DNA from: an uncultured Hyphomonas sp.
Lineage (GTDB): Bacteria > Pseudomonadota > Alphaproteobacteria > Caulobacterales > Hyphomonadaceae
Reading direction: 5' to 3'
Length of the DNA stretch: 64,000 nt
NCBI RefSeq assembly: GCF_963677035.1
Contig: NZ_OY781472.1
Coordinates: 1,736,001 to 1,800,000, forward strand
Shown here: positions 47,232-56,690 of the stretch, in pieces
Numbering within the stretch: the first letter of the stretch is position 1
How the letters are laid out: each line of letters opens with the position of its first letter
Made by a program: the position numbers and the translations under genes
Notes under the pieces: model-generated
Database searches by the model: none
Seen by the model: the letters and a program-made list of their open reading frames with translations, nothing else
Told to the model about the DNA's origin: nothing

Positions 47232-47863
47232 CGTCGAACATCACGTCCTGGTCGGGTCTCGACGACTTTATCGCGCGCGTCGAATCGCGGCTCGACCCAC
47301 CGGTTGGTGATGGCCAGCTAGGGGAAACAGGCGATATGGATTTTCTGACGCCGGAAGAAGTGGCGATCATCCGGCCCGCCGCTGTGCTGGTCGGCGTGAT
47401 CCCGCGCGTTTCCGGTCCGACGGCGCTGCTCACTGTGCGGCCGACCACCATGGCCGACCATGCGGGTCAGGTCGCCTTTCCGGGCGGCAAGATCGATCCG
47501 ATTGACCTCGACGAAGTGGCCGCCGCCTTGCGCGAATCGGAGGAGGAAGTCGGCGTCGCGCCGGAGGATGTGGAAGTCCTCGGCAAGGCTGCGCCCTATG
47601 TGACGGGCACACGCTATCGTATCACACCGGTCGTTGGCCTGCTGCCGGCGGACTTCCAGCCTGTGCCTGACCCGACTGAAGTGGCGGATGTGTTCGAAAC
47701 CCCGCTCGACTTCCTGATGGATGCCCGCAATCACCGGGTGGGGGAGGTCGTCTACCGGGGCAAGCCGCGCCGTTATTATGAGATGCCCCATAATGGCTAC
47801 CGCATCTGGGGTGTGACGGCGGGAATTATCCAAAGGCTCTACGAAACGCTCTACGAAGCGTAA
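47228..47863 (+). CDS. CoA pyrophosphatase-type NUDIX hydrolase
   Basis: The 211-residue protein starts at GTG 47228. It has the extended NUDIX box GQVAFPGGKIDPIDLDEVAA then LRESEEEVGV, which matches the CoA-diphosphatase (NudL/Nudt7) group by its GQxAFPGGK prefix. YYEMPHNGYRIWGVTAGII near the end is also typical of this group. It probably cleaves CoA or related dinucleotides. Confidence 0.9.
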   Translation: MTSNITSWSGLDDFIARVESRLDPPVGDGQLGETGDMDFLTPEEVAIIRPAAVLVGVIPRVSGPTALLTVRPTTMADHAGQVAFPGGKIDPIDLDEVAAALRESEEEVGVAPEDVEVLGKAAPYVTGTRYRITPVVGLLPADFQPVPDPTEVADVFETPLDFLMDARNHRVGEVVYRGKPRRYYEMPHNGYRIWGVTAGIIQRLYETLYEA

Positions 47864-47941
47864 GGCATTCTTGTGTTAAGGGTTTCGCGGATTTCAGCAT
47901 CTGCCTATCCTGAACATCACCATTAGAGAGGAACCGGAACA

Positions 47942-48307
47942 TTGGCCGGACGGATACTCTTCGAACTCTTTTTCTTCTCGATCCCGTTTCTGGTGTTCGG
48001 GCTCTACGTTCTGGCCACAACCACGGCCGAGCATGAGGGGCGGCGGCAATGGCCGATCAACATGCTGTTTCTGATTGGGCTCGGCCTCGCCGTTGTGGGC
48101 TTTTTCGCCATGACTTTCCTGGAGAAACGCGAGCCGGAAATGTGCCAGAAGCCGACCCGCTACGTGGACGGCAAGTTGGTGCCGGGAGAGTTCTACCCGT
48201 GTGAGCACGATCTCAGGGACGCCGGACGGGCGGGGAGTGACGACCCCGGCGGCTCGGTGGCATTGCCCGCCGACGGGACGGACACCACCGGCGATGGCAC
48301 AGACTGA
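47942..48307 (+). CDS. DUF6111-like membrane protein
   Basis: The 121-residue protein has two membrane helices (about residues 6-26, and around MLFLIGLGLAVVGFFAMTFL), a short soluble segment with CQKPTRYVDGKLVPGEFYPC, and an acidic glycine-rich tail. This pattern fits DUF6111, found in alphaproteobacteria just upstream of the CCA-adding enzyme. TTG 47942 is used as start after GAGAGGAACC. The last 14 bases overlap the CCA gene. Confidence 0.75.
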   Translation: MAGRILFELFFFSIPFLVFGLYVLATTTAEHEGRRQWPINMLFLIGLGLAVVGFFAMTFLEKREPEMCQKPTRYVDGKLVPGEFYPCEHDLRDAGRAGSDDPGGSVALPADGTDTTGDGTD

Positions 48308-49508
48308 GCGGATCGAAGCGGACTGGCTGACTGCGCCCGGCACACAAGCCGTAATGGCGGCGCTGGAGGCGGCGCGCCCCGATGGCTCGCGCTTCGTGGG
48401 CGGCTGCGTGCGCAATACGCTGCGCGGCATTCCTGCGGATGATATCGACATCGCTACGCAAATCCCGCCTGAAGGTGTGATGACGGCGATGCAGGCGGCA
48501 GGCATCCGCGCCCTGCCGACCGGGATCGAGCATGGCACCGTCACCGCCATCATCGACGGCGAACCTTTCGAGATCACCAGCCTGCGCCGGGATGTGGAGA
48601 CCGATGGCCGCCGCGCTGTTGTCGCCTTTACGGAAGACTGGGCAGAGGACGCCCAGCGGAGGGACTTCCGGCTCAACGCAATCTATGCCGCGCCGGACGG
48701 CACATTGCATGAAGTCGTCCCCGGCAGCATTGAGGATGCGCTGTCTGGCCGGGTGATCTTCATTGGCGATGGCGATCAGCGCCTGAAGGAAGACTATTTG
48801 CGCATCCTGCGCTTTTTCCGCTTCAATGCCTGGTATGGCGCCGAAGTGGATGCGGACGGGCTGGCCGCCTGCACCCGGCAGAAGGATGGCCTGGCAAAGA
48901 TCGCCCGTGAGCGGATCTGGAAAGAGCTGAAACGGCTGCTTGAGGCACCGGACCCATCGGATGCCATGCTGGCCATGGAAGAAAGCGGCGTGCTGGCGGC
49001 GATCCTTCCGGAGGCTTCTGCGAGCGCCCTGCCAGCACTGGTGGCGGCCGAGCATGCGGCTGGCCTCGCGCCGGATTCGTTGCAGCGGCTGATGGCGCTG
49101 TTGCCGCGCCGTCTGAGGGAGGTCCGGGACGTGGGCCGCATTCTGCGCCTTTCGAATGCCGAGCAGGACAGGCTTGCCGCCTGGGCGGATCCGGCGCTCG
49201 GCCACATCGAAACGCTGAGCCCGGCAGAGCTGGCCGAAGCCTTCTACAGGCATGGCGCCGAAGCGGTTTGCGACCGGGCGCTGGTGGAAGCGGCTGGCGG
49301 GGCAGGGGATGGCCTGAAGCTTGTACTGGCCGCAGCTGCGCGGTGGTCACGGCCACACCTGCCTGTTGGCGGGTCGGATGCGCTGGCGGCGGGCCTGTCC
49401 GGGCCGGCTGTGGGCAAGGCGCTGGCGCAGGCAGAGGAAGCGTGGATCGCCTCCGGCTTCACGCTGCCGCGCGAGGTGCTGCTGTCCCGGCTCAGCCGGC
49501 CGGATTAG
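48294..49508 (+). CDS. CCA tRNA nucleotidyltransferase / poly(A) polymerase family protein
   Basis: The 404-residue protein has the class II nucleotidyltransferase signature FVGGCVRNTLRGIPADDIDIAT, with the catalytic DxD in DDIDIA, and TDGRRAVVAFTEDWAEDAQRRDF as the next motif. The RNA-binding region then gives RILRFFRFNAWYG. It adds or repairs the tRNA CCA end. ATG 48294 is chosen; the upstream in-frame region lies within DUF6111. Its end overlaps the convergent tspO gene by 17 bases. Confidence 0.92.
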   Translation: MAQTERIEADWLTAPGTQAVMAALEAARPDGSRFVGGCVRNTLRGIPADDIDIATQIPPEGVMTAMQAAGIRALPTGIEHGTVTAIIDGEPFEITSLRRDVETDGRRAVVAFTEDWAEDAQRRDFRLNAIYAAPDGTLHEVVPGSIEDALSGRVIFIGDGDQRLKEDYLRILRFFRFNAWYGAEVDADGLAACTRQKDGLAKIARERIWKELKRLLEAPDPSDAMLAMEESGVLAAILPEASASALPALVAAEHAAGLAPDSLQRLMALLPRRLREVRDVGRILRLSNAEQDRLAAWADPALGHIETLSPAELAEAFYRHGAEAVCDRALVEAAGGAGDGLKLVLAAAARWSRPHLPVGGSDALAAGLSGPAVGKALAQAEEAWIASGFTLPREVLLSRLSRPD

Positions 49509-49989
49509 CCGACCAGATAGACAGGTTGAGATATCCGGCGAACGTAACCCAGATCAGATACGGCAGCTGCAGCCAGGCGGCGGGCTTCGAGATGTGGGCA
49601 AACTCTCCCATCATGGCCAGAATCAACAGCCAGAGCGCGGCCAACACGCCGAGGGATAAAGGAATCTGTTTCAGGCCGAAGAAAAACAGGCTCCAGCCGA
49701 TATTCACCATCAGCATGGCGAAATAGATGCCAAGCGCCCGGCTGGCGGCATTGGAACTTCCGGCCCGCCAGAGAACGAGCAGGGCACTCAGCGTCATCAG
49801 AGAGAACAGGCCCGGCCAGACAATGCCGAACACCCAGTCCGGCGGAGTGAGGGAGGATTTGTCGAGCTGTGCGTACCACGGCTCCTTGCCAGACCGGGTG
49901 ACAAATCCGCCCATCGCGCCAGCCAAAGCCGTCGCCAGCACCAGCACCAGGCTGGCACCCCAGGGAGGGGCCCGCTTGTTATCCACCAT
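49492..49989 (-). CDS. tspO: TspO/MBR family protein
   Basis: The 165-residue membrane protein has five helices and matches the translocator/benzodiazepine receptor family: GGFVTRSGKEPWYAQLDKSS then TPPDWVFGIVWPGLFSLMTL, and NIGWSLFFFGLKQ. TspO binds porphyrins and influences tetrapyrrole metabolism in alphaproteobacteria. The neighbour hemF supports a role in porphyrin handling. ATG 49989 overlaps CCA gene sequence on the other strand only at its 3' end. Confidence 0.95.
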   Translation of the reverse strand: MVDNKRAPPWGASLVLVLATALAGAMGGFVTRSGKEPWYAQLDKSSLTPPDWVFGIVWPGLFSLMTLSALLVLWRAGSSNAASRALGIYFAMLMVNIGWSLFFFGLKQIPLSLGVLAALWLLILAMMGEFAHISKPAAWLQLPYLIWVTFAGYLNLSIWSANPAG

Positions 49990-50115
49990 CAGACCCGGGA
50001 GTATACTGGGAATTTACCGCGCCGTCTGCGGCGTACGCCAAGTGCGGGAATCCTGTCCCGTTCAGGTAGAGGGGGTGACCGCAGATTGGGCGCGACTGCC
50101 GGAATTACGGGCCGG

Positions 50116-51000
50116 TCAGGGCCATTTCACGACAGGAGGCATTGACGAAAGGATGCTGGTGACATTGCCGCCGGTTTTCAGGCCGAAGGTCGTGCCGCGA
50201 TCGTAAAGCAGGTTGAACTCCACGTAACGGCCGCGCTGGATCAGCTGTTCTTCCCGTTCGGCCTCGCTCCAGGCGTGCTGGAAGCGCTTGCGCACGATGT
50301 CCGGATAGATGTCAGCGAATTGTTTCCCGACTTCGCGTGTGAAGGCGAAGTCTGCGTCCCAGTCGCCGCTGTTGAAACGGTCATAAAAAATGCCGCCCGT
50401 GCCGCGCGGTTCATCCCGGTGGGGCAGGTGGAAGTAGGTGTCGCAGGTTTTCTTCATCTCAGCATAGTCGGCGCCCGGGTGAGTATCGCAGGCCGCTTTC
50501 ATGGCGGCGTGAAATTCCACAGAATCCTCGAACGCCTGATCGCGCTGATAGGCGAGAAGGGGATTGAGATCTCCGCCGCCGCCAAACCAGCTCTGACTGG
50601 TCACCAGCATACGCGTATTCATGTGCGCGGCGGGCACATGCGGATTGCGCGGGTGGGCAATCAGCGAAAGGCCGGATGCCCAGAATCGGCCATCTGACTG
50701 ATCTGCGCCGGGGATTTGTGCAGCGAAGCCTTCAGAAAAAGTGCCGTGCACCTCTGAAAAATGGACTCCGACCTTTTCGAACACCTTGCCGCGCATCAGG
50801 CCCATACGCCCGCCGCCAAGATCTTCGGTGCCGTCACCGCGCTTCCAGTCCTTGAGGTCGAATTTGCCCGGATCGCCCTTGTACAAGGGCGGTTCGGCAG
50901 CAAGTTCGATGGCTTCGAAGCGGCTGCAGATGTCTTCCTGGAGGGCGCGAAACCAGTCGCGCGCGCGCATTTTTCGGGTATCGAGATCGGTCATCGTCAT
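50116..51000 (-). CDS. hemF: Oxygen-dependent coproporphyrinogen III oxidase
   Basis: HemF uses oxygen to turn coproporphyrinogen III into protoporphyrinogen IX in haem synthesis. The 294-residue product has the family stretches [31 protein letters not shown] and [45 protein letters not shown] lies between them. It is divergent from the petABC operon with a 187-base gap that also serves the bc1 promoter. Confidence 0.97.
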   Translation of the reverse strand: MTMTDLDTRKMRARDWFRALQEDICSRFEAIELAAEPPLYKGDPGKFDLKDWKRGDGTEDLGGGRMGLMRGKVFEKVGVHFSEVHGTFSEGFAAQIPGADQSDGRFWASGLSLIAHPRNPHVPAAHMNTRMLVTSQSWFGGGGDLNPLLAYQRDQAFEDSVEFHAAMKAACDTHPGADYAEMKKTCDTYFHLPHRDEPRGTGGIFYDRFNSGDWDADFAFTREVGKQFADIYPDIVRKRFQHAWSEAEREEQLIQRGRYVEFNLLYDRGTTFGLKTGGNVTSILSSMPPVVKWP

Positions 51001-51187
51001 GGGCTTTGTCTTGTGGCCTAAGCTGCACAGCTTGCAAGCCCCCTGTTGTCACAGGGCTCAAGTCAGGATAACGCCCTTTTTCAGTGTATCTCAGGGGGCT
51101 GGCCCCGCGCCCACTTGCCGCAATGTGCGAGAGGGCGGGGTTCTGTAATTAGGGGCCAGAACTCTGCCTGTTGAGGACGGGAAAAGC

Positions 51188-51760
51188 GTGACCGATCAGA
51201 CATCACTTGAGCACGGCGGGGCCGTTGACGAGGACCGCCGCAATTTTATTCACATCGCGACGGGAGCTGCGGCTTTCGGCGGTGCTGCCATGTTCGCCTG
51301 GGTCGCTGTCGACCAATGGAACCCGGCAGCAGATACCAAGGCCGCATCGGCCCTGGACGTCGATATCTCCAAAGTCCCGCTGGGCAGCGAAATTCGCGTG
51401 CTCATCGGCGGCAAGCCGTTCTTCATCCGCCACCGTACGCCGGCAGAAATTGCTGCCGCTGAAGCGGTGGACATCAAAACCCTGCGTGACCCGCAGACGG
51501 ATGACGAGCGCCTGCGCCCGATGCAGAACGGCGAGCTTAACCGCGCCATCCTGATTACCTCAGGTGCCTGTACGCACCTTGGCTGCGTGCCCGTCGGGCC
51601 GGCCCAGGGCAATACAGGCGAATATGGCGGCTGGTACTGCCCTTGCCACGGTTCGGAATACGATACGTCCGGCCGCATCCGCAAAGGCCCTGCGCCTCTC
51701 AATCTCCCGGTTCCGAACTACACCTACGTGTCGGACACCGTGGTCAACATCTCGCTGTAA
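51188..51760 (+). CDS. petA: Rieske iron-sulfur subunit of the cytochrome bc1 complex
   Basis: The 190-residue protein begins at GTG 51188 and has a Tat-like twin-arginine motif (DRRNFIHIATG) with one membrane anchor near residue 25-45. The 2Fe-2S site CTHLGC and CPCHGS (with both His and both Cys ligands) is intact. It passes electrons from ubiquinol to cytochrome c1 in the periplasmic phase. It is the first gene of petABC. Confidence 0.97.
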   Translation: MTDQTSLEHGGAVDEDRRNFIHIATGAAAFGGAAMFAWVAVDQWNPAADTKAASALDVDISKVPLGSEIRVLIGGKPFFIRHRTPAEIAAAEAVDIKTLRDPQTDDERLRPMQNGELNRAILITSGACTHLGCVPVGPAQGNTGEYGGWYCPCHGSEYDTSGRIRKGPAPLNLPVPNYTYVSDTVVNISL

Positions 51761-51772
51761 GGACGGTAGGAC

Positions 51773-53233
51773 ATGAGCGGACACGAATCCTCCTACACCC
51801 CGACCAACGCGTTTACCCGCTGGCTCGACACGCGCCTGCCGATCGTCCGGTTTGCCCAGGACACGGCGATTAATTTCCCGACGCCGAAAAACCTGAACTA
51901 CTGGTACACGTTCGGCGGCATTCTGGCGGTCTGCCTGGCTGTGCAGATCATTACTGGCGTCATTCTGGCCATGCACTACGAAGCCAGCGTCGATGGCGCT
52001 TTTGCTTCGGTTGAGCGCATCATGCGCGATGTGCCTTATGGCTGGCTGCTTCGTTACATCCACGCCAACGGCGCATCGATGTTCTTCCTCGCGGTCTACA
52101 TCCACATGTTCCGCGGTCTCTATTACGGATCATACAAAGCGCCCCGCGAGATTCTCTGGATCCTCGGTTGCGTGATCTACCTTCTGATGATGGCCACGGC
52201 CTTCCTCGGCTACATGCTGCCATGGGGCCAGATGTCCTATCACGGTTCGAACGTGATCACCGGCCTGTTCGGTGCCATCCCGCTGATCGGTGAGAGCATC
52301 CAGACCTGGCTGATGGGCGGCCCGTCGATCGGTAACCAGACGCTGCAGCGCTTCTTCTCGCTGCACTATCTGCTGCCGTTCATGATTGCCGCTGTCGTGA
52401 TCCTGCACATCTGGGCACTGCACGTGCCTGGCAACAACAACCCGACCGGTGTTGAAGTTCAGGATGTCGAGAAGGAAACCGTGCCTTTCCACCCGTACTA
52501 CACGGTGAAGGATGCGTTCGCGATCGTCATCTATCTCATCATGTTCGCCGTGTTCGTATTCTACGCACCGAACGTGCTGGGCCACGCTGACAACTACGTT
52601 GAGGCCAACCCGCTGGTGACGCCTGCGCATATCGTGCCGGAATGGTACCTGCTGCCATTCTACGCCATCCTGCGTGCCATCACCTTCGACCTCGGCCCGA
52701 TCCCGGCCAAGCTGCTCGGCGTGATCTTCATGTTCGCAGCGATCGCCGTTCTGTTCGTGCTGCCATGGCTCGACACGTCGAAAGTAAAGTCCATGCGTTA
52801 CCGTCCGGTGGCCAAGCAGTTCTTCTTCGGTTTCGTGGCGACCTGCATCATGCTCGGCTGGTGCGGTGCGTCTGTTCCGACAGATCCGGTGATCAAGGCG
52901 CTTCAGGGGCCGGCGACGCTGGTTGTGACCTACACCGAGAACGGTTCGGAAGTGACGAGCGAGTACAAAGGCGGCGGTGAAGCCTATGAAGACGCGAAAA
53001 GCTTCATGGAAACGCTGCCAGCTGATGCCAGCCCGTCGTTGTCGGCCGTGCCGGCACCGACCTTCCAGTTCAAGCATCTCTCGCTGATCCTGACCTTCTG
53101 TTACTTCGGCTACTTCATCGTCCTGTTCTTCATCGGTCTGACCGAGAAGCCGAAAGACGTGCCGGAATCCATCCACAAATCGATCCTGAAACGCCACAAG
53201 GCGTCGACGGCGACCGCCATTCCGGCGGAATAG
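51773..53233 (+). CDS. petB: Cytochrome b subunit of the bc1 complex
   Basis: The 486-residue core membrane subunit has eight helices and the four haem ligands in helices 2 and 4 (first [19 protein letters not shown], then [20 protein letters not shown]). The Qo motif is [13 protein letters not shown]. It is longer than the usual 400-430 residues because of an extra loop of about 45 residues between the seventh and eighth helices (around [15 protein letters not shown]). It is 12 bases after petA and followed by petC. Confidence 0.97.
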   Translation: MSGHESSYTPTNAFTRWLDTRLPIVRFAQDTAINFPTPKNLNYWYTFGGILAVCLAVQIITGVILAMHYEASVDGAFASVERIMRDVPYGWLLRYIHANGASMFFLAVYIHMFRGLYYGSYKAPREILWILGCVIYLLMMATAFLGYMLPWGQMSYHGSNVITGLFGAIPLIGESIQTWLMGGPSIGNQTLQRFFSLHYLLPFMIAAVVILHIWALHVPGNNNPTGVEVQDVEKETVPFHPYYTVKDAFAIVIYLIMFAVFVFYAPNVLGHADNYVEANPLVTPAHIVPEWYLLPFYAILRAITFDLGPIPAKLLGVIFMFAAIAVLFVLPWLDTSKVKSMRYRPVAKQFFFGFVATCIMLGWCGASVPTDPVIKALQGPATLVVTYTENGSEVTSEYKGGGEAYEDAKSFMETLPADASPSLSAVPAPTFQFKHLSLILTFCYFGYFIVLFFIGLTEKPKDVPESIHKSILKRHKASTATAIPAE

Positions 53234-53248
53234 GGAGCCAGGGGAACC

Positions 53249-54190
53249 ATGAAAGCGCTTCGACTCCTCACCGCCGGCTTGGCCGGACTCATCTTCACCG
53301 CTGCGGCGCACGCTGCCGGGGGGGCGGAACACCCGCACCCGCCTGAAGGCGGATGGCCGTTCGAAGGCCCGACGGGCCAGTTCGACCTGGCGTCCGTGCA
53401 GCGCGGCTATCAGGTGTACCACCAGGTCTGTTCATCGTGTCACTCGATGAAGCTGATGAGCTACCGCAACCTCGGTGAACCGGGTGGTCCGTTCTACGAT
53501 CCGGCCTATCCGAACCCGAACGACAACCCATTCGTGAAGGCGCTGGCGGCAGAGAACGAAATTCTCAGCCCGACGCCGAATGATGTCGGGGACTATGATT
53601 ACCGCCCGGCGACGCCTGCTGACACGTTCCGCAGCCCGTTTGCGAACGTGCAGGCAGCCCGCGCAGCCAATGGCGGCGCTGCGCCGCCGGATCTGTCGGT
53701 CATCACCAAGGCCCGCCACGGCGGCGCCAGCTACGTCTATCACCTCCTGTCGGGCTATCCGGACAGCGACGCTTATGTGAAGCGCGAAGTTGATGGCGAG
53801 ACGGCCAATTATCTCGACATGTCGAAAGTCATTGGCCATGGCGGCGAGCACGGCGAAGGCTTCCTGAAGGTCAATCCGGGCCAGTACTACAACCCGTATA
53901 TGGCCGGTGACACGACGCCGAACTATGAAGGCGACCCGCGGCATCCGCCGAAGGGGGGCTTCCTGGCCATGCCGCCTCAGCTGGTTGAAGGCCGCGTTGA
54001 GTATGAGGACGGCACGGACGCGACGGTTGAGCAAATGGCTTATGATGTCGCTCAGTTCCTCGCATGGGCCGGCGAGCCGAAGCAGGAACACCGCAAGTCG
54101 CTGGGTCTGGCCGTCATGGCCTACCTGCTGATCCTCGCTGTGCTGCTGTGGTTCTCCTACAAGCGGATCTGGCGGAAAATCGAGCACTAG
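53249..54190 (+). CDS. petC: Cytochrome c1 subunit of the bc1 complex
   Basis: The 313-residue protein has a signal peptide (LTAGLAGLIFTAAAHA), the haem c attachment site CSSCH, MSYRNLGEPGGPF, and PPDLSVITKARHGG before the Met-ligand region LAMPPQLVEG. A C-terminal membrane helix (LAVMAYLLILAVLLWFSYKR) anchors it. It hands electrons to cytochrome c. petA, petB and petC are transcribed together. Confidence 0.97.
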   Translation: MKALRLLTAGLAGLIFTAAAHAAGGAEHPHPPEGGWPFEGPTGQFDLASVQRGYQVYHQVCSSCHSMKLMSYRNLGEPGGPFYDPAYPNPNDNPFVKALAAENEILSPTPNDVGDYDYRPATPADTFRSPFANVQAARAANGGAAPPDLSVITKARHGGASYVYHLLSGYPDSDAYVKREVDGETANYLDMSKVIGHGGEHGEGFLKVNPGQYYNPYMAGDTTPNYEGDPRHPPKGGFLAMPPQLVEGRVEYEDGTDATVEQMAYDVAQFLAWAGEPKQEHRKSLGLAVMAYLLILAVLLWFSYKRIWRKIEH

Positions 54191-54204
54191 CCGATCCCAC
54201 GCAA

Positions 54205-54705
54205 ATGAATGATCAGATAGCCATCCGCAGGGCGAGCCCGGCGGATGGCTTTCTTATTGAGGGGCTCACGCGCCGGATCTGGACCGGACGCGTCTCTAGG
54301 GAATCGACTGTTTTCCGGGAAACACCGGAATACGTCACTGCTCAGCTGGAAAAGGGCGGGGGCACAATCCTGCTGGATGGCGGAACGCCCATCGGCTCGG
54401 GCCGCTGGGTGCCTGTGCCAGGCCCTTCGGGGCAGGGGACATGGATGGAAATCAAGCGGATCGGCGTATTGGAAGCCTATCGCAAACGCGGCTTTGGGGA
54501 GGTCATTCTGAACGCTCTTGAAGCAGCCGGCCGCGATGCCGGGGCAGAGGGGGCACAGCTCGCGGTCCGTCACGACCAGGTGAGGCTGGTCGACTTCTAT
54601 GCCGGGCTTGGTTACGTGCTGGCAGATGATGTGGAACTGACCACGCCCAACCCGCGCTCTCCGCCGCCCATCGGCATGCGCAAAGACTTCAGGAAGACCA
54701 GATGA
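54205..54705 (+). CDS. GNAT family N-acetyltransferase
   Basis: The 166-residue protein matches the GNAT fold with acetyl-CoA motif A at MEIKRIGVLEAYRKRGFGEVI, and the family block ADGFLIEGLTRRIWTG at the start. ATG 54205 lies 15 bases after the petC stop. Substrate unknown. Its stop overlaps the mtnP ATG (ATGA), so it is likely part of the same transcript. Confidence 0.88.
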   Translation: MNDQIAIRRASPADGFLIEGLTRRIWTGRVSRESTVFRETPEYVTAQLEKGGGTILLDGGTPIGSGRWVPVPGPSGQGTWMEIKRIGVLEAYRKRGFGEVILNALEAAGRDAGAEGAQLAVRHDQVRLVDFYAGLGYVLADDVELTTPNPRSPPPIGMRKDFRKTR

Positions 54706-55580
54706 GCAAATGGACCCTCGGCATCATTGGCGGCTCCGGCCTCTACGAAATTGACGGGCTGGAAGACCGCCGCGAGGAGACCGTCGAAACGCCGTGGGGC
54801 GCCCCGTCCGATGCGCTGGTGCATGGGCGGATCGGCGATGTGAAGCTGGTTTTCCTTCCGCGCCATGGCCGTGGCCACCGGTTGTCGCCCAGTGAAGTGC
54901 CATACAGGGCGAATATCGCCGCGCTGAAGATGGCCGGCGTGACGGATGTGCTGGCCATTTCGGCCTGCGGCAGCCTTCAGGAAGCCTATGCGCCGGGTGA
55001 TTTCCTGGCCGCCGACCAGTTCATCGACCGGACATTCGCCCGGGCTAAAACGTTCTTCGGTGAGGGGATGGTGGCGCATGTCTCCATGGCGCACCCGGTC
55101 TGTTCCCGGTTCAGCGCGATGGCGGCGGATGCGGCCGACGCGGTTGGGGCCAGGGTCTATCGTGGCGGCACCTATATCGCCATGGAAGGCCCGCAATTCT
55201 CGTCGCTTGCCGAATCAAAGCTCTATCGCCAGTGGGGATGTGACGTGATCGGCATGACGGCCATGCCGGAAGCCAAGCTGGCCCGGGAGGCGGAGCTGCC
55301 CTATGCCGTGCTGGGCATGGTGACGGATTATGATTGCTGGCGTGAAGAAGAAGAGGCGGTGACGGTCACCAATGTTCTGGAAGTCATGGCGCGGAACAGC
55401 GCGCTCGGCCGGAAAGCCATTGTAAAGCTGGCAGAAAATCTGTCTGGTACGGAACGTACACCGAGTCCGGACGGGATCGATACCTGCCTCGATTATGCGT
55501 TGATCACTGCAGAGGCCGCGCGAAACCCGGAAACGATCCACAAGTTGCGGGCGATTGCGGGACGCGCCCTGGGCGGCTAA
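54702..55580 (+). CDS. mtnP: S-methyl-5'-thioadenosine phosphorylase
   Basis: The 292-residue enzyme cleaves methylthioadenosine to adenine and methylthioribose-1-phosphate, a by-product step of polyamine synthesis. It starts WTLGIIGGSGLYEIDGL, has FLPRHGRGHRLSPSEVPYRANI and the phosphate/nucleoside motifs GGTYIAMEGPQFSSLAES and GMTAMPEAKLAREAELPY. These define MTAP within the PNP family. Confidence 0.95.
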   Translation: MSKWTLGIIGGSGLYEIDGLEDRREETVETPWGAPSDALVHGRIGDVKLVFLPRHGRGHRLSPSEVPYRANIAALKMAGVTDVLAISACGSLQEAYAPGDFLAADQFIDRTFARAKTFFGEGMVAHVSMAHPVCSRFSAMAADAADAVGARVYRGGTYIAMEGPQFSSLAESKLYRQWGCDVIGMTAMPEAKLAREAELPYAVLGMVTDYDCWREEEEAVTVTNVLEVMARNSALGRKAIVKLAENLSGTERTPSPDGIDTCLDYALITAEAARNPETIHKLRAIAGRALGG

Positions 55581-55649
55581 GGTTTCCGCTCCATTAACCT
55601 GAATCGTCGCGGGGCTGGCGTTTTCGGGCTGATCGGAGGGGAGCTCAGA

Positions 55650-56651
55650 ATGAGTGAGTCGCAATTCTATACGTTCATTACCGGCGGGGTCTCATTGATG
55701 ATCGCCGCCGGGCTGCTGGTTGCCTGGCATCTCTGGCGGATGCGCGAGGAGCATCAGGCGGGCATCGTGTCGGCCCTGGACGGAATAAGCCATGAATTGA
55801 GGATCAATCTTCAGCGCTTCGTTTCGGAGCTGGGGCAGGTCCACGCCCTTCAGGAGGCGGGACCGGACCTGCTGCTGCCGGTGCGCCATCCGCAGCTGGA
55901 TGGCGTCAATGCCTCGATGATCCGTGCAAACCGGAATGCTCTGGCCGTGATCGGCAATACCTATCAGGAGCTTGAGGCCCGCAAGATGGCGCTGCGCGCC
56001 GCGCTGGCTCAGAGACGCGACCCGGTCGAGTCCATGGATGATGCGATGGACGCCACGATCAATGGCATCGCGACGCTCTATATGTGGGAAGTCCATGGCG
56101 GCGCCCGGCCGTCGGAAGTTGGCCGCGTACGCTCCTGGGATGTGCGCGACTGGATGAAGGGGCATAATTTCAGCCAGCAATCATTGCCCGGCCTGTACCT
56201 TCGCGATGAAGTGGTGGAGCGTCTGCGCGCCTACGGCCTGCATCTCACGCCGCGGCCTCTGACCCATACCGCCCACGAATACTATTCCATGCAGTATGAC
56301 CGGAAAGCCGATGTCTATGCGCCTTTCGGGCGGCGGAAAACACCGGAACAGTTGGAAGAGGCTGCCCGCAAGGCCGAGGAAAAGGCCGCAAAGAAAGCTG
56401 CAAAACAGGCTGAGAAAGAGGCCCGCAAAGCGGCCAAGGCTGCGGAAAAGGCCGAGAAGGATGCCGCCGAAGACGGCAAGAAGGGCCTGTCGCTCAATCC
56501 CTTTGGCAGACCGGGAGAGGACAGCCCGACCGAAGCCGAAACATATCCTGACGAGGCTTATGAAGAAGGGCAGGTCTTCCAGTCATCCGAGAGCGAACCA
56601 TCTGATGTGACGGATCCGGATGATGACGAGCCGGACACGCGGCTGAACTAG
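55650..56651 (+). CDS. Unrecognised single-TM protein with a Lys/Ala-rich tail
   Basis: The 333-residue protein has one membrane helix near residues 10-30 (FITGGVSLMIAAGLLVAWHLW), a globular core of about 200 residues (INGIATLYMWEVHGGARPSEV, MKGHNFSQQSLPGLYLRDEVV) and a low-complexity Lys/Ala/Glu tail (KAAKKAAKQAEKEARKAA) that resembles a TolA-like helix, then an acidic end. A GGAGGGGAGC site precedes ATG 55650. The family is not recognised. Confidence 0.8.
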   Translation: MSESQFYTFITGGVSLMIAAGLLVAWHLWRMREEHQAGIVSALDGISHELRINLQRFVSELGQVHALQEAGPDLLLPVRHPQLDGVNASMIRANRNALAVIGNTYQELEARKMALRAALAQRRDPVESMDDAMDATINGIATLYMWEVHGGARPSEVGRVRSWDVRDWMKGHNFSQQSLPGLYLRDEVVERLRAYGLHLTPRPLTHTAHEYYSMQYDRKADVYAPFGRRKTPEQLEEAARKAEEKAAKKAAKQAEKEARKAAKAAEKAEKDAAEDGKKGLSLNPFGRPGEDSPTEAETYPDEAYEEGQVFQSSESEPSDVTDPDDDEPDTRLN

Positions 56652-56690
56652 CGCGGCTGGGCCGCGGGCCTGACAGCTAGCGGGGGCCGA

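Noticed and set aside
52130..53422. Minus-strand frame over cytochrome b
   Set aside because: The cytochrome b reading is complete with haem ligands, so the antisense frame is a shadow.
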